DNA of 7,003 nt from an uncultured delta proteobacterium (GTDB taxonomy: Bacteria > Myxococcota_A > Polyangia > Polyangiales > Ga0077539), in contig CAISKJ010000088.1 in assembly GCA_903885885.1 (NCBI GenBank), positions 1-7,003 on the forward strand, given 5' to 3'. A program made the position numbers and the translations under genes. The notes beneath the pieces were generated by a model. It worked only from the letters and a program-made list of their open reading frames with translations, did no database searches and had not been told where the DNA came from. Shown here piece by piece: positions 1-6,001 of the stretch (positions within the stretch are counted from its first letter, which is position 1; the number at the start of each line of letters is the position of its first letter).

Positions 1-1746
1 CGCCAACGTGCGGGCGATCGCCAACGGGGGAGCGTCATCTGCGGGCTCACGACGGGCGCCGAGGTCTTCTGCTGGGGAGAGAACTCCGTCGGCCAGCGCG
101 GCGTCGGCACCACCGCCGCGCAGCCCGCGCAACCGACGCGCGTCCCCGGGCTCTCCGACGTGCGCGAGATCTGGGCGGGCTACGACAACGTGTGCGCGCG
201 ACGCGGCGACGGCGTGATCCTGTGCTGGGGTCGCAACGGCAGCGGCGAGCTCGGCCTCGGCGACACCGCGCAGCGCTACTCGCCGACGCCGGCCCCCGCG
301 TGGGCCGGGGCGACGTCGCTCTCGATGGGCGCCAACGTCACCTGCGCCGTGCTCCGCGGCGAGGTGTGGTGCTCGGGTGCGAGCAGCGACGGCGCGCTGG
401 GCCTCGGCGACGTGAGCGCGACCTCGTCGCCGCGCCGCGTGGGTACGCTCACCGGCCAGCGTCAGGTGCACACGGGCTACTCCCTCACCTGCGCGCTCCA
501 GGAATCGCCTCGCATCGTGCGCTGCTGGGGTCACGACGACTACGGCCAGACGGGCTCGCACCACGAGAACCTCCCGACTCCGACGCCCGTGATCGGCCTC
601 ACCGACGCCATCGCCATCGAGGCCGGCTACCGCCACGTCGCGGTGCTCCGTCGCAACGGGACCGTGGTCTCCTGGGGCAATCCCGGCGGCAACGCGTACG
701 GCCAGCTCGGCAACGGGAGCAGCGCGGTCTCGCAGACCCCGGCGCCCGTCGTAGGCCTCACCGACGCCGTCCAGATCTCGTCGGGCTACTACCACACCTG
801 CGCGCGGCGAACGGGCGGCCTCGTGTCGTGCTGGGGATACAACGAGGTGGGCGCCCTCGGCGTGGGCTCCATCACCAACTCCAACGTCCCGCTCGCGGTG
901 CCGGGCCTCACCGGCGTCGTCGACATCCGCGCGGGCGGCTACCACACCTGCGCGCTCCTCGGCGACGGCACCGCGCGCTGCTGGGGCTACAACCCCTTCG
1001 GGCAGGTCGGCAACGGCGGCTATGTCAACCAGCTCACGCCCGTCACGCTGCTCAACAGCGCGGGCACCGGGCCCCTCACGGGCATCGCGCAGCTCTCGAT
1101 GCAGGCCAACTCCTCGTGCGCCCGCTTCTCCGACGGAACCGCGAAGTGCTGGGGGCGCAACATCGGCTACGAGCTCGGCAACCTCGTCACCACCAACAGC
1201 CCCCTCCCGACGCCCGTGCTCGGCGCGACCTCCACGCTCTCCAGCGCCGTCCCGCTGACGGGCATCGACTCGCTACAGTGCGACGCTCAGGGATCGGGGT
1301 GCCACTTCCTCACGGCCGCCGAGGTCGGGTACTTCCCCCTCTCGGGCATCGGCCGGCCGGCCACCGGGCGGGTCGGAGTTAGCGCGCTGTACGCCAGCGG
1401 CACCGCTGCGCTCACGTCCGCCGGCGTGCTCTACAACAACCGCCACTCGGAGTACGGCCTCTCGGGTTGGGGCGCGTACACCAACTACACCGAGCCGACC
1501 GTTGGCTGCGCCGGCGCCGCGGGCTACAACGTCGCCAACTGCACCAACGCGCGCGTCGCCGGGGGCCGCACGTACATCGACGTCGCAGCGCCGAGCGACA
1601 CCGGCTCGTGGGGGCTCACCGGCGTGATGTGCGCGGTGCGCACCGACGGTCTGGTCGACTGCTGGGGGTCGGCCGTCAGCGGCTTCATGTACGCGGTGGG
1701 CGTCGACCCCCGCGTGCGCACGCCGGGCAACCCGGTTTCACTCTGA
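1..1746 (+). CDS. RCC1-repeat (beta-propeller) protein, 5' end outside the window
   Basis: The frame is open from the first base to a TGA at 1744-1746 (581 codons), and no plausible true start lies inside, so the gene begins upstream. It consists of about 11 RCC1-type units of roughly 50 residues. Each has a core of the form C-A-L-x-x-D-G-x-V-x-C-W-G followed by N-x-x-G-Q-L-G-x-G, for example CWGYNPFGQVGNG near 980-1017. RCC1 units form propeller blades. In bacteria such proteins are usually exported or surface proteins of unknown ligand, and the Ran-exchange role of eukaryotic RCC1 should not be transferred. The units align in order with the last 11 units of the next gene, including the shared C-terminal VRTPG motif, so the missing N-terminus probably also carries three more units and perhaps a lipoprotein/cysteine-rich part (inference). 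Units 5 and 10 lack both usual cysteines. The first 28 bases make better RCC1 sense in frame 2, implying a one-base frameshift at the G run 26-30. A GTG at 160 is an internal codon rather than a believable start. Confidence 0.85.
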   Translation, partial: RQRAGDRQRGSVICGLTTGAEVFCWGENSVGQRGVGTTAAQPAQPTRVPGLSDVREIWAGYDNVCARRGDGVILCWGRNGSGELGLGDTAQRYSPTPAPAWAGATSLSMGANVTCAVLRGEVWCSGASSDGALGLGDVSATSSPRRVGTLTGQRQVHTGYSLTCALQESPRIVRCWGHDDYGQTGSHHENLPTPTPVIGLTDAIAIEAGYRHVAVLRRNGTVVSWGNPGGNAYGQLGNGSSAVSQTPAPVVGLTDAVQISSGYYHTCARRTGGLVSCWGYNEVGALGVGSITNSNVPLAVPGLTGVVDIRAGGYHTCALLGDGTARCWGYNPFGQVGNGGYVNQLTPVTLLNSAGTGPLTGIAQLSMQANSSCARFSDGTAKCWGRNIGYELGNLVTTNSPLPTPVLGATSTLSSAVPLTGIDSLQCDAQGSGCHFLTAAEVGYFPLSGIGRPATGRVGVSALYASGTAALTSAGVLYNNRHSEYGLSGWGAYTNYTEPTVGCAGAAGYNVANCTNARVAGGRTYIDVAAPSDTGSWGLTGVMCAVRTDGLVDCWGSAVSGFMYAVGVDPRVRTPGNPVSL

Positions 1747-1751
1747 GAGAC

Positions 1752-1760
1752 AAGGAAGAG
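1752..1760 (+). promoter_or_regulatory. Shine-Dalgarno-like site for the 1771 gene
   Basis: The purine stretch AAGGAAGAG lies in the 24-base gap between the two RCC1 genes, ending 10 bases before ATG 1771. AAGGA itself is about 14 bases away, which is a little long, while GAAGAG is better placed. It supports ATG 1771 as the start. No promoter-like hexamer pair or terminator hairpin is seen in this gap, which fits co-transcription with the upstream gene. Confidence 0.5.
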
Positions 1761-1770
1761 CAACCGACCC

Positions 1771-1836
1771 ATGCCCACGCTCATCACAGCCCGCTGGCTC
1801 TCCCTCGTCGCGGCCGTCGCGCTCCTCTCCGCGTGC
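1771..1836 (+). other. Lipoprotein signal peptide and lipobox cysteine codon
   Basis: Residues 1-22 have a short N-terminal region with one Arg (R8), a hydrophobic core (SLVAAVALL) and the lipobox L19-S20-A21-C22. The cysteine codon is TGC at 1834-1836. The layout matches signal peptidase II substrates, which are cleaved before the cysteine after it is diacylglyceryl-modified. The following Ala-Asp-Glu and Asp/Pro/Gly-rich stretch is a typical flexible lipoprotein tether. The n-region is weakly charged, but the lipobox is good. Confidence 0.85.
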
Positions 1837-4800
1837 GCCGATGAGGCGCGCCCCGTCGCCGACGCCACGGTCGACCTCGGCGCGGACGTCTCACTCCCCC
1901 CCGACAATGGCGACGCGTCGGGCGACGGCGGCTGCGTCACCCCCTGCGCGATGGGCGAGGTCTGCGTCGCGGGCGTCTGTCGCGGCCCCTGTGGCGTCGG
2001 TCAGTCTCTCTGTGCCGGGCGCTGCATCAACACCGACAGCGACCAGGCGAACTGCGGCGCGTGCGGCAACGCGTGCGGCGCGGGGCTCGTGTGCGCCGCC
2101 GGGCGCTGCGACGTGCAGTGCGCCGCGGGGATCACGCTCTGCGGGGCCGGTCCGATGCGCTACTGCGCCGACGTCCGCGTCGACAACAACAACTGCGGCG
2201 CGTGCGGGACGGTGTGCGCCGCGGGCACGTTCTGCTCGGCGGGGACGTGCGCCGCGGTGTGCGGCCCCGAGCTCACGCGCTGCGGCGAGCGCTGCATCGA
2301 CACCGTGGCCGACGAGGCCAACTGCGGCGCGTGCGGGCACGCCTGCGGTACGCGCGAGACCTGCGAGGGCGGCGTGTGCGTGCTCATGCCCTGCGGCGGC
2401 ACGCTCGCGCGCTGCGCGGGGACCACGTGCCACGACCTCACCGTGAGACGTGAAGACTGCGGGCGCTGCGGCAACGCCTGCGCGGCGGGCGAGCGCTGCG
2501 TCGCGGGCGCGTGTCAGGTCACCTGCGAGGCCGGGCAGACCGCGTGCGCCGGCGCATGCCGCGACACCATGAACGACAACGCCCACTGCGGCGCGTGCGG
2601 CGTCGCGTGCCCCTACGGGACGCGCTGCGCCGCGGGGAGCTGCGTGGCCTCGTGCCGCGCGGGGCAGACCGCCTGCGCGGGCGTGTGCCGCGACCTCCAG
2701 ACCGACGGGCAGCGCTGCGGCGACTGCGCGCGCGCCTGCGCCGCGGGCGAGGTGTGCGCGGCCGGGGTGTGCACGTCGGCCTGCGCGGCGCCCAACATGC
2801 TCTGCGGCAGCGCGTGCCGCGATGTGCGCAACGACCCGAACAACTGCGGCGCGTGCGCGACCGTGTGCGGCGTCGGGCAGTCTTGCATCGGCGGCGCGTG
2901 CACGTTCGCGTGCGCGGGGCGGACGATCTGCGCGGGCGCCTGCGTCGACCTCCAGACCGACCGCGGCAACTGCGGCGCGTGCGGCACCCGCTGCCCGGCG
3001 TTTCAGACCTGCGTGGCGGGCGCGTGCGCGTGCCCGACGGGGCGCGCGGCGTGCTCGGGCTTCTGCGTCGACGTGACCTCCGACTCCAACAACTGCGGCG
3101 CCTGCGGGACGCGCTGCGCGGACGGGCAGTTCTGCCGCGCGGGGACGTGTCAGGCCGACTGCGGGACGCTGCGCGCGTGCGGCGGCGCCTGCGTCGACGT
3201 CGCGAGCGACAACCTCAACTGCGGCGCGTGCGCGCGAGAGTGCGGCGCCACCGAGCGCTGCACCGCGGGCGCGTGCGAGCCGGTGTGCGCGGCGCCCTTC
3301 ACGCGCTGCGGGAGCGTGTGCGTCAACCTCGCGACGGACCCCGACAACTGCGGCGCGTGCGGCGCGACGTGCACGGGGGGCTGCGTGTCGACGGGCGCCT
3401 CGCCGCCGGGGCGCTGCGCGCGACCGGTGGACGTCGACACGGGCAGCAACGTCGGCTGCGTGCGCTACGAGAGCGGCTACGTCTCGTGCTGGGGCGGAGC
3501 GACGACGCCGCCGCAGTCGTCCGTCCCGCGGCGCATCATCGGGCTCATGGGCGACCCGGTGATCGTGTCGTCCTTCGGTGTGAGCATGGCCTCGGCCGCG
3601 GGCTGCGGGGCCAACCGCGACGGCCACGTGGTGTGCTGGTCGGTGGCCGCGGCGGTTCCGTTTGCGAGCGCGGTGAGCGGCGTGACCGACGCGCGGCAGG
3701 TGAGCTATCGGTACAGCCACGGGTGCGCGGCGAGGCGCGACGGTCACGCCGTGTGCTGGGGCGACAACACGCGCGGGCAGCTCGGCAACGGGTCGTCGGT
3801 GGCCTCGAGCGCCGCGGTGGACGTCACGGGGCTGTCGGGCGTGGCGTCGGTCGCCGTCGGCAGCAATCACAGCTGCGCGTTGCGCTCCGACGGGGCCGTG
3901 TTCTGCTGGGGCGACAACGCGGCGGGGCAGCTCGGCGACGGGACGACCACGCAGCGCACCACGGCGGTGCGCGTGGCGGGCATCTCCGACGCCGTGGCGC
4001 TGTGGGCGGGCGACGCGAACACCTGCGTTCGACGCGCCGACGGCGCGGTGCTCTGCTGGGGCCTCAACACCTCGGGCGAGCTCGGCGACGGCACCACCAC
4101 CAACCACCCGACCCCCACCGCCGCGCCCGCGTGGAACAACGCCGCGCGCATCTCGATGGGGCGTCACTCCACCTGCGCGCTGCTCGCGGGCGGCGCGGTG
4201 CGCTGCGCGGGCAGCAACGGCTTCGCGCAGCTCGGCGACGGCACGCGCACGTCACGCTCGACGCCCGTCGCCGCGGGGACGCTCACGGGCCAGACGTCGG
4301 TGGGCATCGGCGACGGCTTCGCGTGCGCGCTCGCGGGCGACGCGACGGTGCGCTGCTGGGGCCGCGACGAGACCGGTCAGGTGGGCATCCACCACGAACA
4401 GCAGAACCTCCCGCGCCGCGTCGCCTCCCTCACGGGGATCACGGCGCTGGCGGCGACGCGCTCGACGATGTGCGCGCTCGACGCGGCGGGCGTGATCCGC
4501 TGCTGGTCGTCGTACGACGGCGCCGCGAACGGAGAGTTCGGCAACGGAACGAGCGGGGCCAACACCAACGGCGGCGCGGGCGGTGAGCTCCAGGGCGTCG
4601 TGACGGTGCGCCTCCCCGAAGCGGCTTCGTCGGTGCGCGGCGGCGCGTACCACTTCTGCGCGCAGCAGCGCACCGGCGGGCTCTACTGCTGGGGATACAA
4701 CCCGGACGCGGAGCTCGGCACGGGGCTCACCACGACGCTGGTCCCGACGCCCGCGCCCGTCGTGGGGCTCACGGGCGCGGTCGCGGACTACTCCGTGGGA

Positions 4801-5637
4801 GGCCTCCACAACTGCGCCCTCGTCGGCCCTTCGGGCGCGCAGAGCGTCCAGTGCTGGGGCTACAATTTCTACGGGCAGGTGGGCAACGACAGCTACCTCA
4901 ACCGCAACGCCGCGACCGCCGTCACGGGCCTCGGCGCGGTGGCGTCGCTCGCGCTCGGAACCTTTCACAGCTGCGCGCTGACGGCGGCGTCCGAGGTCTG
5001 GTGCTGGGGCGACAACCGCGCCAGCGCCATCGGCGACGGCACCACCACGAACCGGCTCGTTCCGACCGCGGTGCAGGACGCGCGCGCGTCGCTCACGGTG
5101 CGCTCGAACCTCACGGGCGTACGTCGCCTCTGGTGCCAGACGGCCTCCGCGTGCCTCGCGCAGCTCACCGACAACTCGCTCGTCGCGTGGGGCGCCGCCG
5201 GACTCGCGAGCGGCGAACGCGCGGGCTACGCCAACCCCCGGGGGACCGTGACCGGGACGATCGACGACGTGGCGACCGCGTCGGACAACGGATCGGCGAC
5301 GGTGCCCTACAACTGCATGGTCGTGGGGGGGGTCGTGTCGTGCGGCCTCGACAACACCTACGGCGCCCTCGGCAACGGCCGATACGCGGAAGACGTCCCG
5401 CTCACGTACCTCACGCAGGTCGTTCCTGCCGCGGGGCCGACGACGCTGCGGGCCGTGGCGACGCGGCCGTACGCGCGCGTGATGCCGCTCGGCAACGGGA
5501 GCGCCGTCTGCGCGCTCGGCACCGACGGCACCGTCGACTGCTGGGGCTACGCTGGCACGGGCTTCCTCAACGTCACCGGCCTCGATCACCTCGTGCGCAC
5601 GCCGGGCACGCCGATGCTCGCGACCTTCTACCCGTAG
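1771..5637 (+). CDS. Lipoprotein with Stig1-like cysteine-rich repeats and a double RCC1 propeller
   Basis: A complete 1288-residue gene. Residues 1-21 are a signal peptide ending in the lipobox L-S-A-C, with Cys22 as the lipidation site. Ala at +2 is not the Asp inner-membrane retention signal of E. coli, so surface or outer-membrane placement is plausible. Residues 23-54 are an acidic Asp/Gly/Pro linker. Residues 55-549 hold one half and eleven full eight-cysteine repeats with the core N-C-G-A-C-G, resembling the Stig1 family. From memory, such repeats in myxobacterial genomes are sometimes mislabelled as tryptophan synthase alpha chain; nothing here resembles that enzyme. Residues 551-1288 hold about 14 RCC1 units, enough for two seven-bladed propellers, each normally with a C-x9-C pair. 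No catalytic motif or later membrane segment is seen. I infer an anchored stalk-and-head surface protein, perhaps for adhesion or recognition. ATG 1771 is chosen because it directly precedes the signal peptide and has a purine-rich site upstream. The gene starts 24 bp after its paralogue and probably shares its transcript. Confidence 0.92.
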   Translation: MPTLITARWLSLVAAVALLSACADEARPVADATVDLGADVSLPPDNGDASGDGGCVTPCAMGEVCVAGVCRGPCGVGQSLCAGRCINTDSDQANCGACGNACGAGLVCAAGRCDVQCAAGITLCGAGPMRYCADVRVDNNNCGACGTVCAAGTFCSAGTCAAVCGPELTRCGERCIDTVADEANCGACGHACGTRETCEGGVCVLMPCGGTLARCAGTTCHDLTVRREDCGRCGNACAAGERCVAGACQVTCEAGQTACAGACRDTMNDNAHCGACGVACPYGTRCAAGSCVASCRAGQTACAGVCRDLQTDGQRCGDCARACAAGEVCAAGVCTSACAAPNMLCGSACRDVRNDPNNCGACATVCGVGQSCIGGACTFACAGRTICAGACVDLQTDRGNCGACGTRCPAFQTCVAGACACPTGRAACSGFCVDVTSDSNNCGACGTRCADGQFCRAGTCQADCGTLRACGGACVDVASDNLNCGACARECGATERCTAGACEPVCAAPFTRCGSVCVNLATDPDNCGACGATCTGGCVSTGASPPGRCARPVDVDTGSNVGCVRYESGYVSCWGGATTPPQSSVPRRIIGLMGDPVIVSSFGVSMASAAGCGANRDGHVVCWSVAAAVPFASAVSGVTDARQVSYRYSHGCAARRDGHAVCWGDNTRGQLGNGSSVASSAAVDVTGLSGVASVAVGSNHSCALRSDGAVFCWGDNAAGQLGDGTTTQRTTAVRVAGISDAVALWAGDANTCVRRADGAVLCWGLNTSGELGDGTTTNHPTPTAAPAWNNAARISMGRHSTCALLAGGAVRCAGSNGFAQLGDGTRTSRSTPVAAGTLTGQTSVGIGDGFACALAGDATVRCWGRDETGQVGIHHEQQNLPRRVASLTGITALAATRSTMCALDAAGVIRCWSSYDGAANGEFGNGTSGANTNGGAGGELQGVVTVRLPEAASSVRGGAYHFCAQQRTGGLYCWGYNPDAELGTGLTTTLVPTPAPVVGLTGAVADYSVGGLHNCALVGPSGAQSVQCWGYNFYGQVGNDSYLNRNAATAVTGLGAVASLALGTFHSCALTAASEVWCWGDNRASAIGDGTTTNRLVPTAVQDARASLTVRSNLTGVRRLWCQTASACLAQLTDNSLVAWGAAGLASGERAGYANPRGTVTGTIDDVATASDNGSATVPYNCMVVGGVVSCGLDNTYGALGNGRYAEDVPLTYLTQVVPAAGPTTLRAVATRPYARVMPLGNGSAVCALGTDGTVDCWGYAGTGFLNVTGLDHLVRTPGTPMLATFYP
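1933..3417 (+). repeat. 11.5 Stig1-like eight-cysteine protein repeats (~129 bp unit)
   Basis: This covers residues 55-549. A half unit (C55, C59, C65, C70) is followed by full units starting at Cys 74, 117, 164, 208, 252, 295, 338, 381, 421, 464 and 506. The typical spacing is C-x6-C-x3-C-x9-C-x2-C-x3-C-x5-C-x4-C, and every full unit keeps all eight cysteines: 92 in about 495 residues by eye. The half unit matches the last four cysteine positions exactly. An Asp/Asn pair usually precedes the central N-C-G-A-C-G. An even cysteine count per unit in an exported protein points to four disulfides per unit, giving a stiff rod (inference). The last unit is altered, with a short CTGGC segment and a Gly/Ser/Pro insertion before its last cysteine, marking the join to the RCC1 part. 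Confidence 0.88.
3421..5634 (+). repeat. About 14 RCC1 units (two predicted seven-bladed propellers)
   Basis: This covers residues 551-1288. Fourteen C...CWG cores can be read in order, beginning with GCVRYESGYVSCWG and ending with VCALGTDGTVDCWG. Units 3-5 are the most regular (CWGDN..GQLG(N/D)G). Unit 12 lacks the second-strand cysteine but has an extra one upstream (WCQTASAC). Units 2, 6 and 8 vary the Trp or Gly of CWG. Canonical RCC1 propellers have seven blades, so 14 units fit two domains. The exact blade borders and the domain split near units 7/8 are inference. Confidence 0.8.
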
Positions 5638-6001
5638 GGGCAAGCGGCGCGGCCGATGTCCCCGCCAGCAATCCCGCGCGCGTAGGTCGGGGTGCCATGC
5701 CCTTCGGGCGCGCGCTACACGCCGATGATCGGGGTGTCGCCGAAGTCGAACACGGCGCCTCCCGTCGCTGACAGACTACCTCCGCGTCTCGCAGCGGTCG
5801 GTGTCGATCGTGCGCTGCCACCGAGAAGGTGACGGATCGTGGCGCTCCCGACGCCTCCGTCGTGTGCGACGCGATCTACGAAGGCGCCTTCGAACTCCCA
5901 TGCGCCCCTCGCCGCGGGGCCTTCGCGGAAGACCCCGATCAGAAGCTCCGTCGCTCAGCGCGAAGGCCACACGCGATGCGCCTCCGACGGGTGGAGGTTC
6001 T
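5638..6001. other. Intergenic stretch without a convincing gene
   Basis: These 364 bases separate the RCC1 lipoprotein gene from the prenyl synthase gene. I see no good promoter hexamers, tRNA or T-tailed terminator. Short open frames exist on both strands. One is a + strand frame from GTG 5829 to TGA 6003-6005, 58 codons, whose stop overlaps the GTG start at 6002. Another is a - strand open stretch of 79 codons (5954 down to 5718, stop 5717-5715) with no usable start. They overlap, so at most one could be coding. An Arg-rich upstream extension of the synthase frame back to GTG 5801 does not look like protein. A degraded gene is possible but unproven. Confidence 0.5.
5993..5997 (+). promoter_or_regulatory. 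Ribosome binding site (GGAGG) that favours the GTG 6002 start
   Basis: GGAGG lies four bases before GTG 6002, a slightly short but workable spacing. The alternative ATG at 6026 is 28 bases from this site and has only C-rich sequence just upstream. The site is therefore the main argument for starting the synthase at 6002. Confidence 0.45.

Noticed and set aside
160..162. GTG 160 as the start of the first gene
   Set aside because: RCC1 sequence (VICGLTTGAEVFCWG) continues in frame upstream of it, and GTG encodes the Val of a normal blade strand (LSDVREIWAG).
1933..3417. Regularly spaced DNA repeats as a CRISPR array
   Set aside because: The periodic words encode conserved cysteine motifs in one long open frame, and the units are about 129 bp with no short identical repeat-spacer structure.
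1891..4167. A 758-codon open frame on the - strand opposite the lipoprotein gene
   Set aside because: It is rich in Arg, Ala and His with no domain, and mirrors the cysteine-rich and RCC1 coding sequence. Long antisense frames are expected from G/C-biased third positions.
2511..4586. A 691-codon + strand frame within the lipoprotein gene
   Set aside because: It is an Arg-rich out-of-frame shadow. The overlapping frame has a signal peptide, regular cysteine repeats and RCC1 units.
4252..5643. A 463-codon - strand frame over the RCC1 region
   Set aside because: Its Arg/Ala/Val-rich composition without motifs marks it as antisense shadow of the RCC1 coding sequence.
5676..5715. Inverted repeat GCGCGCG ... 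CGCGCGC after the lipoprotein gene as a terminator
   Set aside because: The stem is simple alternating GC with a 26-base loop and no T-run, so it is likely chance in this composition.
5801..6001. N-terminal extension of the synthase to GTG 5801
   Set aside because: The added 67 residues are Arg-rich and low in protein character, and family members begin near the FERYLASCRALV segment. The GGAGG site supports 6002.
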